Positions 46,941-54,696 of a stretch of DNA of 64,000 nucleotides are shown here, piece by piece. The notes under the pieces were generated by a model. The model saw nothing but the letters and a program-made list of their open reading frames with translations, had not been told where the DNA came from and searched no databases. Source of the stretch: Roseivirga misakiensis (GTDB lineage: Bacteria > Bacteroidota > Bacteroidia > Cytophagales > Cyclobacteriaceae); contig NZ_MDGQ01000005.1 in the NCBI RefSeq assembly GCF_001747105.1, positions 868,001 to 932,000 of the forward strand. The letters are read 5' to 3'. Position 1 is the stretch's first letter, and the number at the start of each line of letters is the position of its first letter. The position numbers were made by a program, and so were the translations under genes.

Positions 46941-49922
46941 ATGTTTTTAAGAAGATCGTTTTTGCTGCTAGGTTCTATGTGTCTAGTTGCGATGGCCTTT
47001 GCGCAGAAAAAGCCATTAACTCATGATGTTTATGATGATTGGAAAAGTTTAACATCCGTAAGTCTGAGCAGCGATGGCGTTTGGGCTGGTTACCGAATCA
47101 ATCCACAAGTGGGAGATGCAGTATTGGAGCTGACCAACCTAAATTCGAATAAGAAGATTACAGTTGATCGTGTGTCTAGATACAGCTTTTCTTCGGATGG
47201 AAAATTCGTGGCGGCCGTGGTAAAACCAGCCTATGACGATGTGAGGGCCATGAAGCTGAAGAAAACCGCTGCTTCTAAAATGCCAAAGGACTCTTTGTAT
47301 GTCATTAATCTGAATTCGGGCGAAATGAATAAAATTGCTCGCGTTAAAAACTTTCAGTTACCGAGCGAGTCTGAAGAATGGATTGCTTGGTTGCACGAGA
47401 AGCCTTTAAAGCCAAAGAAAAAGCCAAAAAAGGAGCTTAAAGAAGAACCAAAAGAGGAAGAACCTGAGGTAAAAGGTAGAAAGAAAAAGAAACGAAATAA
47501 GAAGAAAAACAAAGAGGAGGAAGAGGCCAAGCCTGAGAAAAAGGAGCCAGAAGAGCCAAAAGATCCTCGCGCCAAATCCAAGGGAACTGAACTAGTGCTT
47601 CACAACATGAAGACTGGTGAGCAAAAAAGGTTTTCTGGCGTAATGGAATACCGCTTATCACAAGAAGGAAATAGCTTGTTTTTCGAGTACGATGAAGTGG
47701 ATTCGTTGAATCCTGCTGGGATTTATGCTTTCAATACAGCGAATGGAGCAATCTCGACAATCAGTGAAGGAATGACTGATTACAAGAAGATGACCGCTGA
47801 TGATTCTGGTGATCAGCTGGCGTTTTTTGCTAGTGCAAATACGAAAAAAGACGATGACAAATATTTCAGCCTAATGCACTGGAGTGCAGGACAGGCGGAG
47901 GCAGCAATCATTGCTGACACAACCACTGCAGGCATCCCAGAGAATTGGATGGTAAGCGATAACAGCAGAATTACATTCTCAGAATCAGGTAAACGTGTGT
48001 ACTTCGGTACGGCGCCAAGACCATTTAAGTACGCTTATGAATCGGATACGACGTTATTGAAAGAAGATAGACCGCAAGTTGATATTTGGTCTTATAACGA
48101 TCCATACATCCAACCAATGCAAAAGCTACAGGCTGGTAGAGAAAAGAATAGAACTTTTGATGCAGTTTTTAATGCCGAAACAGGAAAAGTCGTTCAGTTA
48201 GCTGGCCCTGATTTGGAATCTGTGACTATTGACAGAAGAAATGATCGAGATTTTGTCTTAGCGATGAACGATCAGCCATACAGAACTCAATTGACTTGGG
48301 ATACGCAAATGCCGAGAGATTTTTATAAAGTCAGCACGGTAACGGGCGAAGCGGAATTGATTATAAAAGGAGCGAAGGGTTTTCCTTCATTGTCGCCGGG
48401 AGGTAATTACCTAACATGGCATAACATCGAAGATGGACATTGGTATATGATGACGTTAGCCTCAGGCGAGACTAGAAATTTAACAGCCGGAATGCCTGTT
48501 TCTTTCTCGAACGAGCTACACGATTCACCTTCGTTGGCAGGGAGCTATGGAGGACCAGGATGGTCTGAAAACGATGAAGAGTTCTTCTTATACGATCGGT
48601 ACGATATCTGGAGATTTACGCCAAAGGGCAGTCCAGTGAATGTAACTAATGGCTATGGTAGAGCAAATAAGATTACCATGCGTTATCAGCGTTTGGATCG
48701 TGAGGAGAGAACTATCCCAACGGATAAAAAAGTGACCATTTCTGCATTCAACGAGTGGACCAAAGCCTCGGGTTATATGACCGTAAACATGGGGAGTTCG
48801 GCTAATCCAGAATTAGTCGTAATGGAAGATATGAGCATCTACGGCTTAACTAAGGCTAAAAATGCCGATCGTGTTCTTGTAAGAAAGTCTACATACGAAG
48901 AATATGGTGAGCTTTACGCCGCCAATGGTCTGGATATGAGTGGTTTGAAAAAACTGACAAACGTAGGTGCTCAAGAAGAGCCATACACTTGGGGTTCTGC
49001 TGAGCTTATTGAGTTTGATAATACTTATGACGGAGAGACTATGCAGGCTATTCTGTACAAGCCTGAAAACTTTGACCCGAATAAGAAATATCCTATGCTT
49101 GTGTATTTCTATGAAAGAAGATCAAATTCACTACACAGTCACCCAAGCCCAGCACCAAGTGCAAGTACGATTAACATTCCATATTATGTTAGTAACGACT
49201 ACCTGGTTTTAGTGCCAGACATTAAATACGAAGTAGGCTACCCGGGTAGAAGTGCTATGAATCACGTAGTACCAGCTACTAAAGCGGTGATGGCCAAAGG
49301 CTTTGTAGATGAGGATAATATGGCTATTCAAGGTCAGAGTTGGGGCGGCTACCAAGTGGCATACATGGTTACTAGAACTAATATGTATAAAGCTGCCGGT
49401 GCCGGTGCACCAGTGGTGAATATGACATCAGCCTATGGTGGAGTGAGATGGGGCAGCGGTATGAGCCGAATGTTCCAATATGAAAAGACACAGACCAGAT
49501 TAGGAGCTACACTTTGGGATAGACAAGATCTATACATAGAAAACTCACCACTGTTCAAGGTGCCAGACATTGAAACGCCATTATTTATCATGCATAACGA
49601 TGCCGATGGTGCGGTGCCATGGTACCAAGGGATAGAGTTTTACATGTCATTGAGAAGGCTTCAAAAGCCAGCTTGGATGGTATCTTACAATGATGAGGCA
49701 CATAACCTTAGACAGCGTAAAAACAGAAAGGATTTATCCATTAGAATGACGCAGTTCTTCGATCACTATTTAAAAGGAGAGCCAATGCCAGAATGGATGG
49801 CTTATGGACTGCCTGCTAAATTGAAAGGTAGAACCTTGAGATATGATCTAGTCGATGAGTCTAAGGAAAAAGTTACTGAAGGCGAAAGCCTAAAACTTGA
49901 AAAAGGAGGACAGAATAAGTAA
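46941..49922 (+). CDS. Exported prolyl-oligopeptidase family (S9) serine peptidase
   Basis: With the ATG at 46941 the protein has 993 residues: a signal peptide (LLLGSMCLVAMAFAQ), an N-terminal beta-propeller region and a C-terminal alpha/beta-hydrolase domain. The catalytic triad is Ser800 (GQSWGGYQ), Asp889 (HNDADGAVPW) and His921 (NDEAHNL). An unusual Lys/Glu-rich insert (about residues 155-213) interrupts the propeller, with long runs of KK and EE. The family cleaves peptides or acts as acylpeptide hydrolases; the specific substrate is unknown. The start at 46884 precedes the promoter and is excluded. Confidence 0.9.
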   Translation: MFLRRSFLLLGSMCLVAMAFAQKKPLTHDVYDDWKSLTSVSLSSDGVWAGYRINPQVGDAVLELTNLNSNKKITVDRVSRYSFSSDGKFVAAVVKPAYDDVRAMKLKKTAASKMPKDSLYVINLNSGEMNKIARVKNFQLPSESEEWIAWLHEKPLKPKKKPKKELKEEPKEEEPEVKGRKKKKRNKKKNKEEEEAKPEKKEPEEPKDPRAKSKGTELVLHNMKTGEQKRFSGVMEYRLSQEGNSLFFEYDEVDSLNPAGIYAFNTANGAISTISEGMTDYKKMTADDSGDQLAFFASANTKKDDDKYFSLMHWSAGQAEAAIIADTTTAGIPENWMVSDNSRITFSESGKRVYFGTAPRPFKYAYESDTTLLKEDRPQVDIWSYNDPYIQPMQKLQAGREKNRTFDAVFNAETGKVVQLAGPDLESVTIDRRNDRDFVLAMNDQPYRTQLTWDTQMPRDFYKVSTVTGEAELIIKGAKGFPSLSPGGNYLTWHNIEDGHWYMMTLASGETRNLTAGMPVSFSNELHDSPSLAGSYGGPGWSENDEEFFLYDRYDIWRFTPKGSPVNVTNGYGRANKITMRYQRLDREERTIPTDKKVTISAFNEWTKASGYMTVNMGSSANPELVVMEDMSIYGLTKAKNADRVLVRKSTYEEYGELYAANGLDMSGLKKLTNVGAQEEPYTWGSAELIEFDNTYDGETMQAILYKPENFDPNKKYPMLVYFYERRSNSLHSHPSPAPSASTINIPYYVSNDYLVLVPDIKYEVGYPGRSAMNHVVPATKAVMAKGFVDEDNMAIQGQSWGGYQVAYMVTRTNMYKAAGAGAPVVNMTSAYGGVRWGSGMSRMFQYEKTQTRLGATLWDRQDLYIENSPLFKVPDIETPLFIMHNDADGAVPWYQGIEFYMSLRRLQKPAWMVSYNDEAHNLRQRKNRKDLSIRMTQFFDHYLKGEPMPEWMAYGLPAKLKGRTLRYDLVDESKEKVTEGESLKLEKGGQNK

Positions 49923-49942
49923 TTCCTTTTTATAAATATTCG

Positions 49943-49978
49943 AAAGCCAGCCTTAGTAATAAGGCTGGCTTTTTTTTG
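49943..49978 (+). terminator. Intrinsic terminator of the S9 peptidase gene
   Basis: A 13-bp perfect stem (49943-49955 with 49960-49972) with a 4-nt loop is followed by further T. Confidence 0.93.
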
Positions 49979-50100
49979 GTATGTTCAAAAAACGAGCGCT
50001 AATATTCAGTATGTCACCTAAAAGACTTTTAGCGTGCTAAGATCATGGTGCCGTGAATCTAAACCAAGGTAGAAACGTTGCTGGGAGCAAACCCAGACAA

Positions 50101-50847
50101 ATGAGAATTACTTCGAAGCTTTTTTATGCCATAATCATACTTTTCATCTTCAATTCTGCGATTGCCCAAACTAGCGATGCGAAAGCTCAACAGGTAGTCG
50201 ACAAGGCAATAGAGGTTCATGGGGGAGTGCACTTTCAACAGTCAAAAGTCAGTTTTAATTTTCGGGGAAAGCTTCATACGGTCAACCAAGATGATGAAGG
50301 CTATGTATATGACCGAACTTTTAAAGAAGACGGAGATGAGATAAGAGATGTCTTAGATAATGGTGTTTTTAAACGCTTTATTAATGGCGATGATTCAGGT
50401 AAAACAAAACGTCAACTGAGCAGAGCTTTCGAAGATGTTAACGCGGTGTCATACTTTGCCATGTTGCCTTACAAACTCAATGATAAAGCGGTGATCAAAA
50501 CCTATGTCGGTGAGGTTGAGATCAAAGGTGAAGATTACCATAAAATCAAGGTTACTTTTGAAGGAGCTGGATCGGGAGATAGTCCAGATAATGTCTTCTA
50601 CTATTGGTTTAATAAGGCGACTGGTTTTATGGATTATTTAGCCTATGACAAAGGGGGTAATAGATTTCGAGCGGCCTATAACCAACGTGTCATCAATGGA
50701 ATTCGATTTGCCGATTATGTGAATTATGCTGGAGGCGATTTTAAATCCAAGTCAATAGCTACTTATGACGAGTTGTATAATCAAGGTAAATTAAAGGAGC
50801 TTTCTAGAATTGATTTGGAGGATATAAAAGTGACAAAAATCCGTTAG
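50101..50847 (+). CDS. Exported DUF6503-like protein
   Basis: Started at the ATG at 50101, the 248-residue protein has a signal peptide (LFYAIIILFIFNSAIAQ), followed by AQQVVDKAIEVHGGVHFQQS, a start seen in the LolA-like DUF6503 group. The remainder is beta-rich, with YYWFNKATGFMDYLAYDKGG. An outer-membrane or periplasmic lipid-binding role is a guess from fold similarity. A GTG at 50053 would add residues without function. It meets the opposite-strand gene with overlapping stop codons. Confidence 0.72.
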   Translation: MRITSKLFYAIIILFIFNSAIAQTSDAKAQQVVDKAIEVHGGVHFQQSKVSFNFRGKLHTVNQDDEGYVYDRTFKEDGDEIRDVLDNGVFKRFINGDDSGKTKRQLSRAFEDVNAVSYFAMLPYKLNDKAVIKTYVGEVEIKGEDYHKIKVTFEGAGSGDSPDNVFYYWFNKATGFMDYLAYDKGGNRFRAAYNQRVINGIRFADYVNYAGGDFKSKSIATYDELYNQGKLKELSRIDLEDIKVTKIR

Positions 50848-51089
50848 TCTGATTCGTCAAAAAACCACTTGTCGCACCTGTCTTGATTCCAACCTTTTAA
50901 ATCCTTCTCATATTGGTTCAAAAAGGTATTAATCGCTTCAATACCGATTACTCCATTCCGATTATTCTCGACCAATTCGGCAACTGGCTTAGATGATTCC
51001 AAAACTAAATGTGGCACAGTCATTTTTTCAAGTCGCTCTTTCCATTCAGATGCCTGACTAAGGTCTTTTGGGTGTTTTATGATAATCAT
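50844..51089 (-). CDS. Small hypothetical protein in the TetR-PPOX unit
   Basis: This 81-residue protein has no signal peptide and looks soluble, with a strand MIIIKHP, an amphipathic helix and a C-terminal helix GIEAINTFLNQYEKDLKGW. I do not recognise it; the outline might be a short thioredoxin-like fold. It overlaps the PPOX gene by 4 nt (ATGA type), so translation is coupled. Its stop overlaps that of the convergent gene. Confidence 0.65.
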   Translation of the reverse strand: MIIIKHPKDLSQASEWKERLEKMTVPHLVLESSKPVAELVENNRNGVIGIEAINTFLNQYEKDLKGWNQDRCDKWFFDESD

Positions 51090-51673
51090 TGGTCTGGGGC
51101 TAATTCCTCTAACAATTCTGGATGTTGTTTGACAAGCTTTTTCATTTGATCGATAGTGAACTTAGGAGTAATATGCTGTGGGCAATTCCAGTCAAAACCT
51201 TTGATGTGAAAAACCACTATACGCTCAACATTGGCTTTATAACCCTTGTCCGTGACTAATTCTAATAAATCCGGATTCTCAGCTGGATCTAAAACTTCTG
51301 TTTCTGCCCAGATTTTAAGCCTGGTTCGGGTAGCGTAATCCATTAAGATGAGCGCTGCCTTTTTGGTAGAATGAAAATTACCAGTACTTATATACTGCAT
51401 GTTTCCACCAAAATCGGCGTATGCCAGTGCTTGTGCATCAATCACTTTCAGAAAGCCTTCAGGCCCACCTCGGAATTGAACATATGGCCAACCATTTTCT
51501 CCTACGGTAGACAGGTAAAAACCGTGTTGCTTGTTAATGAATCCCGTTTCCCTAAAAGATAGCTTGAACTTATCTCGTTCCTCCATTCTTGCATAGGATG
51601 CACGGGAACCCCGGGCTTCTTGCTCTGCCTTCACGCTATCTGTGAATGCGAAATTTGTAAAATTTTGTGCCAT
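51086..51673 (-). CDS. Pyridoxamine 5'-phosphate oxidase-family flavoprotein
   Basis: The 195-residue protein has the split beta-barrel FMN-binding outline: LSFRETGFINKQHGFYLSTV, NGWPYVQFRGGPEGFLKV and DFGGNMQYISTGNF. It ends with HIKGFDWNCPQHITPKF, typical of the group related to the PPOX-like stress proteins. The reaction is unknown. It follows the TetR gene by 10 nt and is probably its target. Confidence 0.85.
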   Translation of the reverse strand: MAQNFTNFAFTDSVKAEQEARGSRASYARMEERDKFKLSFRETGFINKQHGFYLSTVGENGWPYVQFRGGPEGFLKVIDAQALAYADFGGNMQYISTGNFHSTKKAALILMDYATRTRLKIWAETEVLDPAENPDLLELVTDKGYKANVERIVVFHIKGFDWNCPQHITPKFTIDQMKKLVKQHPELLEELAPDQ

Positions 51674-51683
51674 GATTTTTGAA

Positions 51684-52259
51684 TTAATGAATAGGGCTAG
51701 CTTTACTGTAAAGCGTTTTGATTTGACCTAATTGCTCCTGAAAGGGAGCTGTGCTATTGAGACCTTTAGAAAGGATCAATGAGCCTTGAATCCTAATGAT
51801 TACTTCTTGAGCATATTGAATTGATTGATCTTTAGTAAAACCAGCATCAACCCCTAAAATTTCAAAACCCTCAATCCATCGTTGAAAACTCTGCTTTATC
51901 TGGCTATCCAGGTTTAGAAGATTTGCGTCTGAAGTGAGCGCTTTTAAAATACAAGCAGACTTACCATCATCGTAAAGTGCATTAATATTGGCAATGCTCC
52001 GAAGGAGTCTTTCTTCAATATTTAACTGTTTGTTGGTAAGTACACCGTAGATGTGTTCTTCACTCCAGTTTCCAATAAATTTCAATACTTCCTCAACCAT
52101 TTGTTGCTTACCACCAGGAAAACGGTGATACAAACTAGCCTTTTTTAGGCCTGTCGCATTGGCCAAGTCCATAAGACTGGCACCTTCGTAACCTTTAGCG
52201 CGAAGGACGGAAATAAGGCCGCGCATAAGGTGTTCGTCTTTTACTTTTTGTGGTCGCAT
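51684..52259 (-). CDS. TetR-family transcriptional regulator
   Basis: This 191-residue regulator has the N-terminal TetR helix-turn-helix (GLISVLRAKGYEGASLMDLA, ATGLKKASLYHRFPGGKQQM) and a helical ligand-binding C-terminal part. It is the first gene of the unit TetR - PPOX - small protein. A 12-nt palindrome lies just before its start and fits autoregulation. Confidence 0.92.
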   Translation of the reverse strand: MRPQKVKDEHLMRGLISVLRAKGYEGASLMDLANATGLKKASLYHRFPGGKQQMVEEVLKFIGNWSEEHIYGVLTNKQLNIEERLLRSIANINALYDDGKSACILKALTSDANLLNLDSQIKQSFQRWIEGFEILGVDAGFTKDQSIQYAQEVIIRIQGSLILSKGLNSTAPFQEQLGQIKTLYSKASPIH

Positions 52260-52270
52260 GATCAGTCAAC

Positions 52271-52282
52271 CACAAGTTTGTG
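52271..52282. promoter_or_regulatory. Candidate operator of the TetR gene
   Basis: A 12-nt palindrome (CACAA, 2 nt, TTGTG) lies 12 nt upstream of the TetR start codon. The position suits a repressor site, but arms of 5 nt are short for this family. Confidence 0.35.
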
Positions 52283-52317
52283 AGATTAGTTTCCGAACGA
52301 TCGGTAAAATACGAATT

Positions 52318-52887
52318 TTAAGAAATTCGAAGGTTGTGTTTCGAGACTAAACCAGGTAAGCCTGCCACCGAAACCCTCATTTCGTTAATCTGATTGATTT
52401 CTGGGTCTATATCATAGGCAAAAGCAGTCCTTAAGTCTACTTTTGTCAATACTGAATTTTCAAAAGTAGCGCTGGTTAAATCACAATTTTCAAATCGAGA
52501 TTCAGAAAGGTCAGTTTCCACAAAATCAACCTCCTTTATGCTGCACTGGTCAAATATTGTCTTTTTTATACTGAGCTGATAGAAGGAGGAAAGGTCGAGT
52601 TGACAACTCTTGAAGTGAAAGGCGAGGAGGAAAGGGTTGCATTGATCAAAATGTACGCCCATCAGTTTGCTGTTCTCAAACTTTACATCTTTTAGCCCAG
52701 TTTGTGTAAGCTTCACAGCTGAGAGATCGCAGTCTATGAATTCGCACTCCAAAAAGCTATAGTGCGATAGGTCTACATTTGAGAAATTGCAATTTCTAAA
52801 TACACATGATTCATAGTCCCCTTTCTTCAAATATTTTATCGAAAAGTCTATACTGTTAAACTCTTGCTCCTCTATAATTTCATTCAT
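52318..52887 (-). CDS. Pentapeptide-repeat protein
   Basis: The 189-residue protein consists of pentapeptide repeats of the A(D/N)LxX type, seen as CNFSNVDLSHYSFLECEFID, CDLSAVKLTQTGLKDVKF and SRFENCDLTSATFENSVLTK. It would fold as a right-handed beta-helix. It resembles the McbG/Qnr-like group, some of which protect gyrase, but this is only similarity of fold. It stands alone. Confidence 0.9.
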   Translation of the reverse strand: MNEIIEEQEFNSIDFSIKYLKKGDYESCVFRNCNFSNVDLSHYSFLECEFIDCDLSAVKLTQTGLKDVKFENSKLMGVHFDQCNPFLLAFHFKSCQLDLSSFYQLSIKKTIFDQCSIKEVDFVETDLSESRFENCDLTSATFENSVLTKVDLRTAFAYDIDPEINQINEMRVSVAGLPGLVSKHNLRIS

Positions 52888-53154
52888 CTTAAAATGGTGT
52901 GTGTTAAAGGTACAATCTATATATCAACTAAGGGAAGATTACTATTTCCCTTTGGTCTCTTTTAGAAGATTTATAAGTACTGTTTACGCTTAATAAAATG
53001 ACTAGGTTTTGCATCCTGAGAATCGATTTTTATGCTTCAAAAAAAAAGTGAAAAAATAGGTAACCCTTAGATTTTAAACTCGTTAAAGAGTGTATTGATA
53101 GTAATACTATTATTCATATAAGTAAAACAATTAGCAGAGGCAAAAATTCATAGT

Positions 53155-53184
53155 GTTGGTTTAGTTTAGTAGATAATAAATTTG
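53155..53184 (+). promoter_or_regulatory. Bacteroidota promoter of a candidate small RNA
   Basis: TTG at 53155-53157 and TAAATTTG at 53177-53184 are 19 nt apart, a full match to the Bacteroidota consensus. Transcription would start near 53190. No start codon with a real frame follows before the terminator. Confidence 0.6.
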
Positions 53185-53189
53185 TTTAG

Positions 53190-53270
53190 AACATCATTAA
53201 AATTGCTTCAAAATAAATTGTTAGTTTTTAGTTAAGTAGGTAGAAAAAGAGAGCTTCGGCTCTCTTTTTT
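53190..53270 (+). ncRNA. Candidate small RNA of about 80 nt
   Basis: The segment lies between a consensus promoter and an intrinsic terminator, and contains no open frame worth calling. The 5' part is AU-rich and unstructured, and the 3' end is the terminator stem. This is the standard layout of a bacterial trans-acting small RNA. The boundaries are estimates. Confidence 0.5.
53244..53270 (+). terminator. Orphan intrinsic terminator with UUCG loop
   Basis: An 11-bp stem region with a GC-rich 7-bp core (53248-53254 with 53259-53265) and a TTCG tetraloop is flanked by A and T runs. No plus-strand protein gene lies upstream. Confidence 0.88.
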
Positions 53271-53340
53271 ATTGAGTATACAAATACTAAATCTTAATGA
53301 TTAAATAAATCAATACATTTTTGATAAGCTTATTGATCCC

Positions 53341-53375
53341 TTTGTTAGTTACTTTCATCTCTTTTATTACCTTCG
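53341..53375 (+). promoter_or_regulatory. Promoter of the peroxiredoxin operon
   Basis: TTTG at 53341-53344 and TACCTTCG at 53368-53375 (one mismatch to TAnnTTTG) are 23 nt apart. The start of transcription would lie near 53382, about 45 nt before the gene. Confidence 0.5.
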
Positions 53376-53427
53376 CGGCGAATTGATTTATTAACCAGAT
53401 TTTACACGAAAAAATCGTTACAAAAAC

Positions 53428-54066
53428 ATGAGTTACGTAGGAAAAAAATTCCCTAATCTGTCGGTAAATGCCATGAATGAAATGGGCGATACTATACAGA
53501 TTAACGTATTAGAAGAGGCTATTCAAAACAAGAAAAAGGTCTTGTTATTTTGGTATCCGAAAGACTTTACTTTCGTATGCCCGACAGAGCTTCATGCTTT
53601 CCAAGAAGCACTACCAGAATTTGAAAAAAGAAATACAATAGTAATCGGTGCATCATGTGACTCGGCCGAGGTTCATTTTGCATGGTTGAACACGTCTAAA
53701 GACGATGGTGGAATTGAGGGGATCACTTACAATCTGCTTGCCGATACCAATAGAAACTTATCTAGAACGCTCGATATTTTAGATATCTCAGAGGTTTCTT
53801 ATGATGAAGAAACTGGTTTGGATATGGTAGTTGGTGATAGCGTTACCTATAGAGCAACTTACCTTTTGGATGAGACGGGTACAGTTTTTCACGAAGGAAT
53901 CAACCATATGCCAATTGGCCGAAATGTGAATGAATACTTGAGACTGATTGATGCAATGAGTCACCTTCAAGAGCATGGAGAAGTTTGCCCAGCAAACTGG
54001 GAAGAAGGTAAAGAGGCTATGAATGCCAATAGAGAGGCTACAGCAGCTTATTTAAGCAATAATTAA
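53428..54066 (+). CDS. 2-Cys peroxiredoxin (AhpC/TSA family)
   Basis: The enzyme reduces peroxides with thiols. Peroxidatic Cys51 is in DFTFVCPTELHAF, and the likely resolving Cys187 is in HGEVCPANW, as in typical 2-Cys enzymes. The 212-residue length is normal. It is followed 1 nt later by a thioredoxin-like gene, which is a plausible electron donor, and then by a DUF6952 gene. Confidence 0.95.
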   Translation: MSYVGKKFPNLSVNAMNEMGDTIQINVLEEAIQNKKKVLLFWYPKDFTFVCPTELHAFQEALPEFEKRNTIVIGASCDSAEVHFAWLNTSKDDGGIEGITYNLLADTNRNLSRTLDILDISEVSYDEETGLDMVVGDSVTYRATYLLDETGTVFHEGINHMPIGRNVNEYLRLIDAMSHLQEHGEVCPANWEEGKEAMNANREATAAYLSNN

Positions 54067-54067
54067 T

Positions 54068-54382
54068 ATGATCACTGAACTGAGTCAAGATAATCTACAA
54101 GAGATCATTGATAACAATGATAAAGTTGTAGTGCAATATTCAGCATCGTGGTGCGGCAATTGCCGGATTATGAAACCAAAATTTAAGAAGCTATCCAATG
54201 AAACGGATAATGCAGCATTTGTTTTGGTTAATGCCGAGAAGTTTCCAGATGCTAGAAAACTGGCTGACGTAAGCAACTTGCCAACTTTTGCAGCATTTGA
54301 AAAAGGACAGTTTGTAAAACAAGTTCAGACGAACAAGTTTGAATCTTTGAAAGCTTTAGTCGATGAGATTGCCGCTAATTAA
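54068..54382 (+). CDS. Thioredoxin-family protein
   Basis: The 104-residue protein has a thioredoxin fold with the active site Cys29-Gly-Asn-Cys32 in SASWCGNCRIMKPKF and the cis-proline region SNLPTFAAFEKG. The CGNC site differs from the CGPC of housekeeping thioredoxins. Its position between peroxiredoxin and DUF6952 suggests it reduces the peroxiredoxin. Confidence 0.93.
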   Translation: MITELSQDNLQEIIDNNDKVVVQYSASWCGNCRIMKPKFKKLSNETDNAAFVLVNAEKFPDARKLADVSNLPTFAAFEKGQFVKQVQTNKFESLKALVDEIAAN

Positions 54383-54623
54383 ACACCTGGCAAACTTTAT
54401 CGAGGAGAATGATCAGGATTATCTCCTAGAAACACTGGAGACGCTAGAGCATCTAACGGAATCTGAAGCTTTGAAGGATGAGGAACTCGATGTGCTCGGT
54501 GAAATGATTTCAAATATGTATGGTGCTTTAGAGGTTCATACACTGATGAAGGAGGGTACGCCGAAAAAAGAGGCACTTAACCTTTTTATGAAGCGCGTCA
54601 TGGGGTCAATCGATAAAGGTTAG
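54363..54623 (+). CDS. DUF6952-like small protein
   Basis: The 86-residue protein is helical and acidic (IKHLANFIEENDQDYLLETL, ALKDEELDVLGEMISNMYGA). Proteins of this outline follow peroxiredoxin-thioredoxin pairs in Bacteroidota, and I take it for the DUF6952 family. It overlaps the thioredoxin gene by 20 nt, so translation is coupled. It lacks Cys, so it is not itself a thiol enzyme; an adaptor or regulator role is possible. Confidence 0.82.
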   Translation: MRLPLIKHLANFIEENDQDYLLETLETLEHLTESEALKDEELDVLGEMISNMYGALEVHTLMKEGTPKKEALNLFMKRVMGSIDKG

Positions 54624-54643
54624 TCGAACTATTGAATATAAAG

Positions 54644-54676
54644 AAAGCCATCTCTGACTCAGAGATGGCTTTTTTG
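54644..54676 (+). terminator. Intrinsic terminator of the peroxiredoxin operon
   Basis: A 12-13-bp stem (54644-54656 with 54660-54672) with a short loop is followed by T. It also lies just past the BlaR-like gene end on the minus strand. Confidence 0.92.
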
Positions 54677-54696
54677 TTTGTAATACGGGCTTGTAC

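Larger units (their letters stand above)
52888..53427. other. Long intergenic region with a candidate small RNA
   Basis: About 540 nt without a protein gene. The first part is AT-rich and featureless. The second holds a complete promoter and an orphan UUCG-loop terminator on the plus strand (53155-53270), and then the promoter of the peroxiredoxin gene; these are listed separately. Confidence 0.6.

Noticed and set aside
47354-47661. Phe/Ser-rich minus-strand frames opposite the S9 peptidase insert
   Set aside because: They are the mirror of the Lys/Glu-rich insert, whose AAG/GAA codons read as Phe/Leu/Ser in antisense.
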